64,000 bases of DNA from Panax quinquefolius (lineage: Eukaryota > Streptophyta > Magnoliopsida > Apiales > Araliaceae): NCBI GenBank assembly GCA_020205615.1, contig CM035161.1, positions 3,216,526-3,280,525 of the forward strand. Reading direction: 5' to 3'. How positions within the stretch are numbered: position 1 is the first letter of the stretch; every line of letters starts with the position of its first letter. The notes below the pieces were generated by a model. That model saw nothing but the letters and a program-made list of their open reading frames with translations, was not told where the DNA came from and did not search any database. Positions 1 through 10,953 of this stretch are shown piece after piece. The translations under genes were made by a program, and so were the position numbers.

Positions 1-1714
1 GTTTCTTAGAAATCATAAAAAGTTGAAAATCGATTTTGGTGAAAAGCGTAACATAAAATTCAATTGACCATATCTCCTATTATATTTTGAATTTTTGAGT
101 GTGGTCAAGTCCTAGAGTTAGATCTATGAGTTACCTAACTAATCCAAGTGGAATTACTGGAAAAGGTGTTGTAGATTTTTGTGTGGACTGATTTTAGCAA
201 AGGAGTGCAAAGCTGCAAAAAAAGAAAAAAGGTCTTTGCCATGATTTTAGATGGGCTGTTTCGGCCACTTAAATTATGAGAAAAATTCTGGCCTTTTGGG
301 ACATGAAGGTATATGGTATAAAGTACCTCCTGTCCAAAAATGAGCTCATTCGACTTAAAATGAACAAGTTATGACTATTTCAATATTTAGGTTTTCCAAT
401 GAAAACGTTATAGCTTGGAGTTCTATAACTCGATGACCATGAAATTTAAAGCTGGAAGCTCACGTTAACATGTGTAAGGTCCTGCCAAGATTTGGGAATT
501 TTGGAGTTAAACTTGAGGTAGCTAATTTCTTAAGGAATTAATTAGAAATTGATTTTTTGAAAAATAGTAAATGAATTTTAAAAATTCCGAGAAAAATATA
601 TTTTCATTATCGGACTATATTATGCTAAAACCCAGAAAAGAAATATTTTTGGGACTGATTTGGTATTTTTCATGAAAATAGTTTAATTCTGAACATATGA
701 GTTAAATATGTTATGTGAAGTAACAAAGTTGAAAATAGGATTTTATGGCTAGAGAATCCTATATAGAATATATGCATATTTTTTATAAGGGATTTGATAA
801 TCGGTGATGATATCTTATGAGTATGGCAATTTTGAATGATTAAATGCATTATATGGTAAAGCGTAAACAGTTGAGATAAATTGTTTATAAATTTAAGAAG
901 TGATTAAAATATTGTTATAATATTAATGATATTAGATTATGAGATTATTAAGTGATTGATAACATGGGGATATTCTTGAATCTGGATAAATTATATTATA
1001 AATATTTAATATTTATCCTTTATCTCATTTGATTGATTCTTTATATCATTATCATTATCCTCATGCTTATATTATGTTGAAAGTAAATCTACATGGCTGT
1101 AGTGCATAGATGGACTTGGTATGATTATGATGAGGGATTGTTGGGTATAATCATAGTAGTAATTGAAAACACGATTATCTTTGGTCGTAGTGCATGGATA
1201 ATTTGTGGTCGTGATCTTAATGAATATACGATTATCTTTGCACGTAGTGCATGGATAATTGTGGTCGTGATCTTAATGAATACACGATTATCTTTGGTAG
1301 TAGTGCATGGATAATTTGTGGTCGTGATCTTAATGAATACACGATTATCTTTGGTAGTAGTGCATGGATAATTAAGTGGTCGGATATCTTAATGAATATC
1401 CTTGGCACGTAGTGCGGGAATGATTCGATGATATGGATTAATTATTGGTGAGTCTCGTGATGAAATATTAATTCATGGATGTGGTAAAAGTCATCTTTAG
1501 TAGTAGTAGACTTGGTATGATTATGACCGAAGATTATTGAGTATAATCATGATAAGTAAATGAAAACACGAATATCCTTGGCGATTGGTGCATGGATAAT
1601 TCGTGGTCGTGATCTTATTAATTGCGTCAAACATTATTGGTTTTACAGGTTGTATATCTTTGGTAGGATTGCAAAGATGAATTTAATGTTTTCAACGATA
1701 AAGGTATTCAAGGT
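1..1714 (+). mobile_element. 5' part of a truncated long-LTR Ty3/gypsy element
   Basis: AT-rich noncoding DNA with no credible reading frame, running into an array of ~57-bp repeats (about 1125-1440) of the kind found inside the long LTRs elsewhere in the window (for example 30650-30960). At about 1715 it changes abruptly into the last codons of a Ty3/gypsy integrase and a polypurine tract. The natural reading is an LTR or LTR-derived stretch fused by internal deletion to the end of pol, so PBS, gag and most of pol are missing. The first 1 kb does not obviously match the 3' LTR at 1783-4372, so it may come from a different but related element. The left end lies outside the window. Confidence 0.55.
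1125..1440 (+). repeat. ~57-bp tandem repeat array with GTAGTGCA core
   Basis: The core gtagtgcatggataatt starts at about 1187, 1244, 1300 and 1357, a spacing of 56-57 bp, with a diverged fifth copy near 1400. Each unit has ATTATC to the left and GATAAT to the right of the core, so each can fold into a hairpin; TCGTG and CACGA between units give a second possible stem. A short reading frame crosses the array, but its protein is only a translated repeat and I do not call it coding. Confidence 0.8.
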
Positions 1715-1782
1715 ATCCTCACCTCTTTATCATACCGGTACGTACCCTAATTTCGAGGTGAAAATTCCATAAGGAGGGAGAT
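1715..1782 (+). pseudogene. Integrase C-terminal remnant and polypurine tract
   Basis: About 17 codons match the extreme C-terminus of the integrase of element A in this window (residues before its stop near 48677): a YPHL-like block, then GTY-NFE, then a stop near 1770. It is followed by the purine-rich aaggagggaga directly before TGTGAGACCCC, the start of the LTR. This order (pol end, PPT, LTR) is standard for Ty3/gypsy elements and fixes the orientation as plus. Everything else in the coding region is lost. Confidence 0.7.
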
Positions 1783-2439
1783 TGTGAGACCCCATATTTT
1801 ATCGATAAAGATTTAAATTTTGTCGAAATAATTTTTAATATTATGGTGTGAATTTGAGATAATATTATAGTTGTGGGTAGTATTTATAAATTTTGCAAAG
1901 TATGCAAGTTGTTATAAAATATTCGTTTAGTCGGGGAATATTCTTTTTGTTAGGAATATTCGTACTAATGGCTCAATCATTGGTGGACCCTAATGAAATT
2001 ATTGTCGGATTGAGAAAACGACAAAAATATTTTATAAAAATAACGGCCGGAGGTGTTCTGAATTAAAAGCATTGAACTACCGGTGGTAAAAAATGCGATG
2101 TCTGGCGTGGTTGCGTAGTAGCTTTGCGGTATTGATTATTGATCTTACGTGAGAAGTCTTTCGGTATGCTTTCGATTATTCTTCTACGATAATTGCATCA
2201 TATCTCTTATATTATTGATTCAATTATTGTCCGCAGTATCATACGTATAATATGTTATATTATTAATTGAGACGACAAGTTATAAATGATTAATAATTGT
2301 TGAAAGATTAAAAAATGTGTTGATTTAAAATAAAATAATTTGTGGTAATATTTATTCGATCCTTAATGTATATAAAGAGTGCATTATGAGGCGTTTGTGG
2401 TAAGTTTGATTATTTTATGGGGGCCCATATGTCATTATC

Positions 2440-2700
2440 TAAGAGTCTCTTCGTCGATAGTAATTACCTTTGTGAATAGTAATTATCTTCGTCGATAGTA
2501 ATTACCTTCGTTAATAGTAATTACCTTTGTGAATAGTAATTACCTTCGTCGATAGTAATTACCTTTACCGAGCGTCGAACCACTTGTCGTTTCACATTCT
2601 GAGGCGTCGAACCACTTGTCGTTTCACATTACTGAGCGTCCAAACCACTTTTCGTTTCACATCACGGTCGTCGAGCCCACTTGCCTTTTCACATGGCGGT
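2440..2700 (+). repeat. Two short tandem arrays inside the LTR (about 20 bp, then about 35 bp)
   Basis: From about 2450 to 2570 a ~20-bp unit (core gatagtaattacctt, alternating with gaatagtaattacctt) occurs six or seven times. From about 2570 to 2700 a ~35-bp unit (core gtcgaaccacttgtcgtttc) occurs about four times with drift. Neither codes for protein. Shorter gaatagta motifs also appear in the corresponding part of other copies of this LTR family (33100-33300, 35805-35840). Confidence 0.75.
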
Positions 2701-2879
2701 CTTAAGCTAGAAATCTTCTATAAATAGGCCTAGTGCTTCATTATTTTTCACGAATTCATGAAACTAGAGAAAGAAACTATAAAGAGAAAGAAGAAAAGTA
2801 TTCGGCTACTTCACCGCTGCCGATATTCGGTTCTTCTAAGGTAGGGAATATTATTTTTTGTACAGTAAAGGGTGTTATT

Positions 2880-3400
2880 CTTTCTTATTCATGAAGAGAG
2901 GCTGTTGTTATTCCATCGCTTATTATTACATTGGAATAACTTTGTAAAAGTGGTATACCTATACATAAACTTGTATATCATGGCGTACATACCCTATACT
3001 TGGTGAAATCCTTATATTATTCCATTCTTATTTATTACATTGGAATAACTTTGTATCTGTGAATTCCCTATACTTGGTGATCTCCTTACATTATTCCATT
3101 CTTTATTATTACATTTGGAATATCACATCGTGTGTCTTACACATGGGACTGGTTCCATTGTTTATTATTCCGTATTTATTATTACATTGGAATATCATGC
3201 GTGTGTTTTTTAGGACTGGTTCCATTATTTATTATTCAAACATTAATTATTCTGTTGGATCATCACATCGGTGTGAATTTCACGACTGGTTAGATTATTA
3301 TTATTACATTGGAATAACTTACATCACAAGTACCGCATGCGTGGTGATTTCTTTTGTTATTTCATTCTTTATTATACCCGAGTTGGTTAAATCTTTGACT
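2880..3400 (+). repeat. Tandem ~60-75 bp units containing TTATTCCA...TGGAATAA
   Basis: Units of the form ttattccatt, then ctttattattaca, then ttggaataac follow each other about eight times with drift. Most contain an inverted pair (TTATTCCA and TGGAATAA) separated by about 15-20 A/T-rich bases, so each could form a stem. The same array is found at 29825-30420 (plus) and, reverse complemented, at 34370-34770 and 36000-36270, so it is a fixed part of this LTR family. Long reading frames through it are chance products. Confidence 0.75.
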
Positions 3401-4372
3401 TTATACTCCATGAAATTAGTGGAATATCCTTGATATTTGCGTTTCATCCGATATCTTTTCATGGAAATATTCTTACGATCATTCTTGAATTTTACTCTAC
3501 AAAAAAAAGATCATTTTGACAATTTGGACGTTAATAATTCTGGATAAAATAATTCTTGAACTTGTTTTATTGAATTATTATGTCATTATCATCATCCTCA
3601 TGTTATATTATGTTATCTTGACTACGTGTATAGATGAACTTAGTATGATTATGACCGAGGATCATTCGGTATAATCATGGCTTGTTATAAATGATGTGAT
3701 AAAAGTCCTCGATTGGCACGTAATGCGGTGATGGATAGTTTTGGTATGATTATGACCGAGGGGTGATTCGGTATAGTAATGACCATTGATAATTTGATGA
3801 ATATCCTTGGTAGTAGTGCGAGGGGTGATTCGATGATGTGGATTATTTATTAAAAGTGAGTCTCAAATTTATAATGATGATGAAAAACCTTTTAAAACCT
3901 AAAAGATAGTAGACTTTATTTTCTACTTGACTCTTTTAATGGATTGCTTATTCATTATGATTAAAGCTGGTTGTCATTGTATATTATCGGTTTAACTTTC
4001 TTTGTTGAAGGCTAATGATAATTTATTACGCATTATCTTAGTCGTAATATTTCTTCTTTGGGCTAGTTGAGCTCACCCTTTCTTTCCTTTATTCTCTTGA
4101 AATGAGAACATAGTTGGGACGAGTCGGGGAGCGGAGTAATGGTCAGGATGATAGCATTAGTAGTCCTCACTATTACATGAAATAGTGTGATAATAGTAGT
4201 AATGAGGACTCTGTTGAGTTTGTATAATATCTAGTGGACAATATTTGTATTCAAACTCACGATTTATCGTCGTGTACACTACAGTTATATTAGTAAGTTG
4301 TATTTGAATTTATGTACCATGTAAGTGGCGACCCAAGATGGGTGGCGTATACCTAATTTTGGGGGCGCCACA

Positions 4373-4832
4373 AGCTACTTAGCGTGTTATGGGCTTATCG
4401 AACTACTCAGGGACTACAACGGGATTCACCTTCAGATTGGCCTATAATAATCGATGCCTTAGTCGATTGAAATTGGATCTCCAAGTCTTGGTCAATCAAT
4501 TGAGAGAGATCTACAATGAAGAAGGGCTTAAGGCCAATCTTGATTTGCTTGAGGAAGTAAGAGAAACAGCCTTAATCAAATTGGCAGCCTATCAGCGAAG
4601 AGTGGCCAAGCATTATAACGAGGGGGTAAAGTTTGAAGGTTGAAGTAGGAGATTTTGTCCTTAGAGAAGCCAAGCATCTACACCTCGAATCTGGGAAAGG
4701 CGATGCCAAGCCCGGGAAGGGCCGTATGAAATCACTGAAGTGCCCAAGTCGGGAACTTATCGGTTGAAGGCATTAGATGGGTCAGAAATTAAGAATACTT
4801 GGCACGCTGGCAGGTTTAGGAAGTACTTTTAG
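4373..4832 (+). pseudogene. Ty3/gypsy integrase C-terminal fragment (Tat/Ogre-like)
   Basis: Reading from 4384, the translation has the YRTT...GFT...RLAY block followed by an acidic and leucine-rich helix (residues NLDLLEEVRE) and the QRRVAKHYN block of the integrase C-terminal region. After a frameshift near 4630-4640 comes VGDFVLREA; after a further frame change come SGTYRLKALDG and a final WHAGRFRKYF before a TAG at 4830-4832. These blocks are typical of plant Ty3/gypsy polyproteins. At least two frameshifts make it non-functional. The 5' part of pol is cut off by the LTR insertion ending at 4372. Confidence 0.8.
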
Positions 4833-4942
4833 TAAAAATGATGTCAATACATTGGAAGTTTGTAAATATGTATGTCATCATCAATAAAAGTTCCCTTTTT
4901 TCTCAAACAAATCTTGTCTTCGTTGCTGATCAGTTCAACGGA

Positions 4943-5480
4943 GTTAGGAGGTTCGGGTGGACTCGCTGGCCATTCGATGGCGACCTTTTCGGTGAGTGGT
5001 CCTTATGACTTTGTCGGGCCCTTCGTGGTAAGCAAGCGTCATTGGTGTTAGGAGGTTTGGGTGGACTCATTTGGCCATTCGATGGCGACCTTTTCGGCGA
5101 GTGGTCCTTATGAGTTTGTCGGGCCCGCCGTGGTAAGCAAACGTCATTTAGTGTTAGGAGGTTCGGGTGGACTCATTTGCCATCCGATGGCGACCTTTTC
5201 GGCGGTGGTCTTATGAGTTTGTCGGGCCCTTCGTGGTAGGCAAACGTCATTGGTGTTAGGAGGTTCGTGGACTCATTGGCCATTCGATGGCGGCCTTTTC
5301 TTTACAGTGGTCCTTATGACTTTGTCAGGCCCTTCGTGGTAGGCAAATGTCATCCTTTAGACTTTTTCAGGCCCTTCGTGGTAGGCAAATGTCATCCTTC
5401 AGACTTTGTCAGGCCCTTCGTGGTAGGCAAATGTCATCTTTTGATTTTGTTAGGCCTTTCGGGGTAAACAAATTCCTAAT
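4943..5480 (+). repeat. ~104-bp tandem repeats followed by ~43-bp repeats
   Basis: Copies beginning gttaggaggttcgg start at about 4943, 5047, 5153 and 5254 (period 101-106 bp) and share the blocks ccattcgatggcgacctttt and gtcgggcccttcgtgg. The array then shortens to about 43-bp units built on ggcccttcgtggtaggcaa up to 5480. Lying just 3' of a pol gene, this is most easily read as the repeat-rich untranslated region of the older Ty3/gypsy element. Confidence 0.8.
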
Positions 5481-5819
5481 GAAGCAGATCTTTCTCACAC
5501 TTCGGTAACTAATAAGTATCCCTTTACTTTATTGCCTGAATTTTCTCTAAGTGTTGAGTTCGGAATGCCTCATTCTTTAATTTCATCTTATCTGTTATAT
5601 GACATGTTTAGTTGTTACTTATGATTCGGGTTCGATCCATGAAAGAGTTTGTGCATCTTTCCGGTTAAATTAATATTGGAGTATTGCGCGGAAAATAAAT
5701 ACTGCAAGTCATAAGGAATGAAGCCATTTTTCATTAATGTTTAATCTAATCACAATATTATATAATTTTTACAAGTCCTATAAATTAAAGAAAGAAAAAT
5801 AACAAAAACAAGAACATCA
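5481..5819. other. Noncoding spacer of the older Ty3/gypsy element
   Basis: No reading frame or recognisable signal. It joins the tandem repeats to the 3' end of the antisense gene below and is probably part of the same decayed element. Confidence 0.4.
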
Positions 5820-8242
5820 ACTTCAGGCGCCATCTTCGTCATCTGAAGAATCGAGTAAGGATGGATCCAAGTTGGTGCGATCGCCTTCTCTCCTTGCCAC
5901 GACTCCGGCAGAGCTCGTAACTCTCAGAATATATCTTCATTATCTCCCCATTGATTTCATCCGAGTTCCGGTACTCTTCACATATTTGTTTGCGAAGGTC
6001 ATCGATTAGAGGAGGCCCAAGGTCCCGAAGAGCCTTGAGTTCTCGGATTTCTTCTTGAGCTTGGTAGCTTATTCATATATTTGAGTCTCTACCGCCTCTA
6101 GTTTGTGGATGGTCTTGGTCAGGATTTTAGCATCAGCCTTTAATTCCTCGATCTTCTCCATCCTTATCTCGCTCCTCTGAACCAAGTCAATGTTCATTTT
6201 GACGATCTCCTCGTGCTGTACTTTGATTGACTTTAGTTCTTCATTGGAGGCCTTCACATCTCCCTTGGCTTGAGCTAACTCTTTTTGAAGCCCTTCATTT
6301 GTATGAAGAATGCATTCACGTTGAGTCTTTTCCTTAGTGGCGGACTTGAAGGGCATTCTCTTCCTCGGGGCCTCTTCCTCAGATTCGGCGAGGACCTCGG
6401 ACGCAGAGCGCCGAACACGACATTCGCTATATCATGTCAATATTATTTGATCGGTTTTCGGATGTATAAGTATGAAGATAAATTCGGAAATAAAGAAGAA
6501 CCATTTACCTTCGTGAAGTAGCTCATACCTCATTAAGTAAATCCCGTTTGAAGCTGTTCCGAACAGAGTGATCATCGGTTTCACGAACAAAGGCGTTAAA
6601 CAGTTGAAAGGGAAAATGGGCATTAAATCGAGGCCACATGGTTGGAGAGGCCATGGCGTCCTGCTGGAATTCGGTAGTTGTTTCTCTTGCAGGAGAAGGT
6701 GGGGGTTGATTGTGAACTGGCGAAGAGTCCACATATATGGTTTCAGGAGAAGGAGATCGAGCAGGAGTGGGTTCGGGAGTTGGTGAAGGTGCAGAACCGG
6801 GGTGGCTGTCTGATGGATGTTTTCTTTTTCGGGATGGAGTGGGGACAGATCCGGTCGGTTCATCGTCAGGCACTTGAGTTTCTGTGGAAGTAATCGGAGG
6901 AATGACAGCCGAAGATGTGGGAACTCGGAGCTCTTCGGCAGTCGGGGGGTTATCTTAGTCCTTATTTTCTTTACACGAAGGACCTTAGCCCGATCGTGCA
7001 AAGGAATGTCGAGCAAGCTCCTCCTCACCGGGGTAGGTTCAGAAGATGTAGGATTGGGGTTCGGTGGAGAGGGCTATTTGTGGGGTTGCTTCGGAAGTGT
7101 TTAGGATCACTTTCGGGGTTTGTTTACGGTTGGGTGGATTTGGATCTTTTGGCGGATCTTTTTCTTCGGCGAGGTCTGAGGTTCTCTTCGGGTATGTTGG
7201 GTTCGTCGGTTTGAGGTTCATCATTTTGAAGGGAAGTAGTTGGTGGATCGATGGTAGGGGATCAACGGGAAGATTCTTGATAGGATGCTCTTCACTCGCA
7301 TCCGTATTCTTCCCCGCCAAAAATCTTCCGGATATCTCACTTCCAAAGAAGTCGGTTTGATCAGAGACACTGCAAAAAAATCATGTATCAGAACCCGTAT
7401 CACTTATATATCTCAAAATGATGTTACAAAGTTATTCGAAACTTACATTTGTGATCATATAGCCGAGCTTGTTTGGTCGTGAAGTGTTAAACTCCATTCT
7501 TTTGGAGGAATCTTCTTCAAAAAGTCTGCCATCTCCTCCTGCGCCTCCGGAGATGTCTCCAAAGTCGTGAGACCCGATCGGAGGTAGTCCAATCTGGAAG
7601 AGAAGAGATCTCGGGTCCCGTGGCGAAAAACCACTTCTCGTGCCAACCCTTGTTCTTTGGAAGGGGTATCCATCAAGGTCTCTCTCGAATCTGGTGTTGG
7701 GTTGGTGGGAGACTATTTACTCAACATTTTGAAGCCTCGTTCTCGAGACTTTCCGGCTGAGAAGAGAATGAAGAAGATGTCAACGGAGGGAGAAATCCCT
7801 AATTCATGACAAAAGGCAATGAATACCAGGATATAGATGTAGGAGTTGGGCACTAATCGAAAGCAAAGCCCACTCCTATGAACCTAGGAGGGTAACGATA
7901 AAAGCATGGAGAGGTAGCGAACCCCTTTTCCAAGAAGGTGGTGGCGTGGCGACCCAACCGTCCGGTCATTTGGTCATCGCTGCTTCTCAGGGCGGGGGCC
8001 CTTATGGCGTACATGTCAGGAATCTGATAACGAGTCCTGAGGATACATATTTCAGATTCTGTGACGGAGGAAGGGATGTTGGCATGAGGGAACTGTTCCC
8101 CATCCTTGAAGAAGTCAGAGGCTGAGACAGAGGGGATCAGAGAAGGATTTCCCCCCATGGTTGTTGATTGGGGGTTGGAACTTGAACCCTCTTGGTTAGG
8201 GTTTGGGTTGGGAGAATTATGGCTGGAATTCACAGTCACCAT
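5820..8242 (-). pseudogene. Decayed antisense gene with putative gypsy-type transposon domain
   Basis: Minus-strand reading frames in succession resemble one gene. From 8242 comes a Ser/Asn/Pro-rich N-terminus, then near 8080-7980 the block TESEICILRTRYQIP and RAP. After frameshifts a block ending YIYILVFIAFCHELGIS follows at about 7850-7770. These are the hallmarks of the putative gypsy-type transposon domain (Pfam Transposase_28) as I know it. Downstream are Pro/Ser-rich low-complexity stretches (7320-6520) and a coiled coil (6356-6069, rich in Lys and Glu). Known members continue the same way. Tat-lineage Ty3/gypsy elements can carry an extra antisense gene between pol and the 3' LTR, and this sits just so relative to the integrase remnant at 4373-4832. 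Frameshifts show it is dead. The exon structure is uncertain. Confidence 0.6.
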
Positions 8243-8454
8243 TGTTGAGATTTCGTGAATCAGAGGAAGAAGTTCTGCAGAGGAGAAGAAAGCTCAAAGG
8301 TTCAAATTTCAAATTAGCAGGTAAAACCGTCAGAATTGGTAAAGTTTACCTTTTATCTTGTTATTATCTGATGTCGAGGGTGACACATTTAATTCAACTG
8401 CAATGATGATGAATGGGAAGAGGTTTAAATCAGTTTTTGGGTCTAAATATCTTC

Positions 8455-8835
8455 ACCGAGTGGGCTTACGTCATTGGGCTTCCCATTTCTATTCACGATA
8501 TCAATTTGGACCAGGATTTTGATGGGCTTTGGTGAGTTTCACTTTGGATCTCTTGTGATTTATCATAATTCGTTATATCTTGGGCTATCTTGTTTATAGT
8601 CTTTCATTAAACACCTATTTAATAAAAGACTAGAAAGCGATATTGAGCCATAATCCTTTTCTTATTGGGCCAAACTTAATGGGCTCTCCTCCTTGGATCG
8701 TATTACTCTTGTCTAGTTGGTCCAGAATGATTTGGGCCAGATTATTTGATCATTGTATTGGGTCCTTTTGGTTGGATCTGATCGTTTGGGTCATTTCAGT
8801 TATTTGGGCTTAGTCGTTGAATTGGCCCATTATAC
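8455..8835. promoter_or_regulatory. Dense cluster of GGGCY / GGCCCA motifs
   Basis: About ten tgggct, tgggcc or ggccca motifs occur in 380 bp (for example near 8460, 8478, 8525, 8582, 8665, 8680, 8730, 8805 and 8823). Motifs of this kind (site II, TGGGCY) are enriched in promoters of plant housekeeping and translation genes. The cluster lies upstream of the transcribed-looking region at 9.0-10.3 kb. No TATA box or start site can be fixed, so promoter function is inference. Confidence 0.35.
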
Positions 8836-9798
8836 TAGTGTCTTAATCTGACTTTAATGCGGTAATCATTATACCAAGTGATAGTTGAACTCCGTGTATC
8901 CGCCACCTTCTGCATGGCATTAATGAGGATGGGACTCGGATGGCCGTGCGGTGGCAAATAGTGGTAAGTGAGAAGAAAAGGCTACATACTTTAAATTTGA
9001 AATAATGGGAAGTGGGGAAAAGGTGTCGAGGAAATGATGAGTGGTACGATGGCAAGGATTGGAGTATGTATGGGGCTAAGATCACATAAGAAGGTAAGTA
9101 ACACACATATTCATATGATTATTCTCTCTCAGACATTAGACATTATTTTTCTCTCCATTGTTGACCTTGTGATCGCCGATACTGACTCTCACGCCGGAGC
9201 TATCCTCCGACGGTCAGGCCGTCAAGCTTTTGGTGTTGACTTGTTGAACTGTGCAGGATATCGGACGCGTCTTGGTGATTGGGACGTGGAGAAAGATCTT
9301 GGCGTTAACACAATATATATCATTTTCCTTTGCCTTAATCCTTACTAACTTTTCTTTACAGTACCTTATTAATGGTATATATAATCTTATATAGCAGTCT
9401 TACTATGTCTCTTGAGCATTGTTCTGCTCATAATTACTCTATGTGGCTCTGATTTTATACTTGTAGAACTGATAATAATCCTGTGCAGGTCTTCATTCGC
9501 CGAGAGAGAGAAATGCGGCAAGATTTCTTGCTAAGATTTGGGCCAAAATAGTGTCCTTCTCCATGGTCCTTTTTACTTTCATCTGCTCGCTAAGATACCT
9601 GGTCACTAAGAAATTTGCAGATTCATTCTCTGGATCCTCCCTGAAAGCTATATTATTGACAACTGAACCGATGGCAACGGAGGAATTATCCTCTCCTTCA
9701 ATTTTTGGTCTCCCTGGGGGAAAAGGGCTCTCAGCTCTTGCAAAAAAAAATTGTGAACTGGAAGGAAAGACTAACATGTTGCTGGCAAGTCATGTGCA

Positions 9799-10273
9799 AT
9801 GCCCGAGAGAGAGGAATTGTTTAATGCAGCAGTTTGTCGTGTGGATGCATTAGAAGCTGGGTTAATTTCCACAAAGAAGGTTAGGAAATTATGCTCATTG
9901 TTTATCATCGCCGTCTCTCTATATATATATATATATATATGTTTAATTATAGGGGATTCTATCGTATTTATGCCTTTTTTTTCCTTTGCGCCTCTTCTTT
10001 TTGCCTTCCCTGAGAAGGCATTGCATGAAGCTTTGACAAGGCAAGAAGAACTTTTTGCATATGTAGATAGTCGAGAGGCCGCATTGCCCAAGGCAAGTTA
10101 ACATCTTAACTGATAATATGAAGAGTTGTACACTATGATTTGTGTGTCCGATGACGGATGTTGGGTATATTTTGTGTAAGCAGGGAAACAAGTCTTGCTG
10201 GTAAAGTAGACATGGTGTGGTGTACAGGAGGAGGAGGAGGAGGATCTGTCAAACCAGGGACGCTGACAAAAAT
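9799..10273 (+). CDS. 3' exons of an unrecognised coiled-coil protein gene
   Basis: One exon, ending at about 9879 (donor gttagg), encodes EREELFNAAVCRVDALEAGL and ISTKK. The next (about 10018-10093) encodes an ALHEALTRQEELFAYVDSRE stretch and ends at a GC donor (aag, then gcaagt). The last (from 10228 after gtacag) encodes five Glu, then DLSNQGR and a stop at 10271-10273. Heptad-like leucines and charged residues suggest a coiled coil with an acidic tail. An aataaa signal near 10307 supports a gene end. The 5' exons are uncertain: an ATG at 9799 is in frame, but an upstream exon is as likely, and possible upstream coding lies at 9160-9310. I do not recognise the family. Exon limits are by eye. 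Confidence 0.4.
9919..9940. repeat. Short (TA)n run in an intron
   Basis: A (TA)n stretch between the two coiled-coil exons of the gene above. Confidence 0.8.
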
Positions 10274-10329
10274 GTAACCTGTTTTTACTAGTGTTTGTAA
10301 TATTTTCTAATAAAGGAAAGGGCTTCAAA

Positions 10330-10403
10330 TTGTGTTAATAATGTAGAATTTCTGTTTTTCTTTAGAAAATAACATTGCATCTTTGGCCCCTAACGTATAT
10401 CTA

Positions 10404-10459
<56 letters not shown>

Positions 10460-10953
10460 CATGAGGTCAGTTTTATCCCATTTTAGTGGGTGAAAACTGA
10501 AAAGTAAAGGTCAATTTTATCATTCACATTGAAACTATTAATGGCAGGCAGGCAAATTCACATATTATAAAAAACAATTCCATCACAAAGAAAACGTATA
10601 TTAAGAACAAGACCTATAGCTTTAACTGACATTCCAAGTGACTTTGGCTAGAATCTACTCTTTTGCATTTTGTTCAACCAGAAATGTTGATGAAATTCAT
10701 GGTTTCTGCATTAAGAAGATGATAAAGCCTATTCTTTCTTCACAATAAAAGTGGGGGATAGCTTTTAGTTTTATCCTCCAGCAACAACCAAATGGAAAAG
10801 CATTTCCCAAAAACAATAACCTTCATTCTTTTGAAACCCTAAATTGAATTTCAAAAACAAACAACAAACCATTAATAATTCCACAATGTAACCACCACAT
10901 CGTTGTAAACTAGGAAATAAATAAATTACACCGAAAATAATCAATAAAATGGA
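10330..10953. other. Intergenic DNA with a long (TA)n microsatellite
   Basis: Contains (TA)n at about 10404-10456. No gene is seen. The right part (about 10840-10953) should be the 3' untranslated region of the minus-strand bL31 gene. Confidence 0.6.

Larger units (their letters stand above)
1783..4372 (+). mobile_element. 3' LTR (2.59 kb) of a Ty3/gypsy element
   Basis: Starts TGTGAGACCCC after a polypurine tract and ends GGGGGCGCCACA, so the ends are TG..CA with short inverted termini. The length, 2.59 kb, suits chromovirus elements of the Tekay/Del type, which have long LTRs. Inside are three repeat arrays (2440-2700, 2880-3400, 3600-3850). Related LTRs lie at 28832-31506 (plus), 32103-37460 (minus) and 33296-35800 (minus). 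Beyond 4372 lies the integrase of another Ty3/gypsy element, so this insertion is nested. I cannot confirm a target duplication because the left end is outside the window. Confidence 0.8.

Noticed and set aside
1125..1440. Regularly spaced repeats resembling a CRISPR array
   Set aside because: The 57-bp units are repeats throughout with no unique spacers, and the context is a plant LTR element; CRISPR arrays do not occur in plant nuclear DNA.
3059..3433. 124-codon plus-strand frame with Tyr/Ile-rich product
   Set aside because: It reads through the TTATTCCA tandem array; the repetitive protein reflects the DNA repeat.
6432..7214. Several plus- and minus-strand Arg/Gly- or Pro-rich frames
   Set aside because: They overlap the low-complexity part of the decayed antisense gene in other frames; only one minus-strand path fits.
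9493..9777. Minus-strand 94-codon frame opposite the coiled-coil gene region
   Set aside because: No recognisable domain; splice signals and an aataaa favour the plus strand, although this part remains uncertain.
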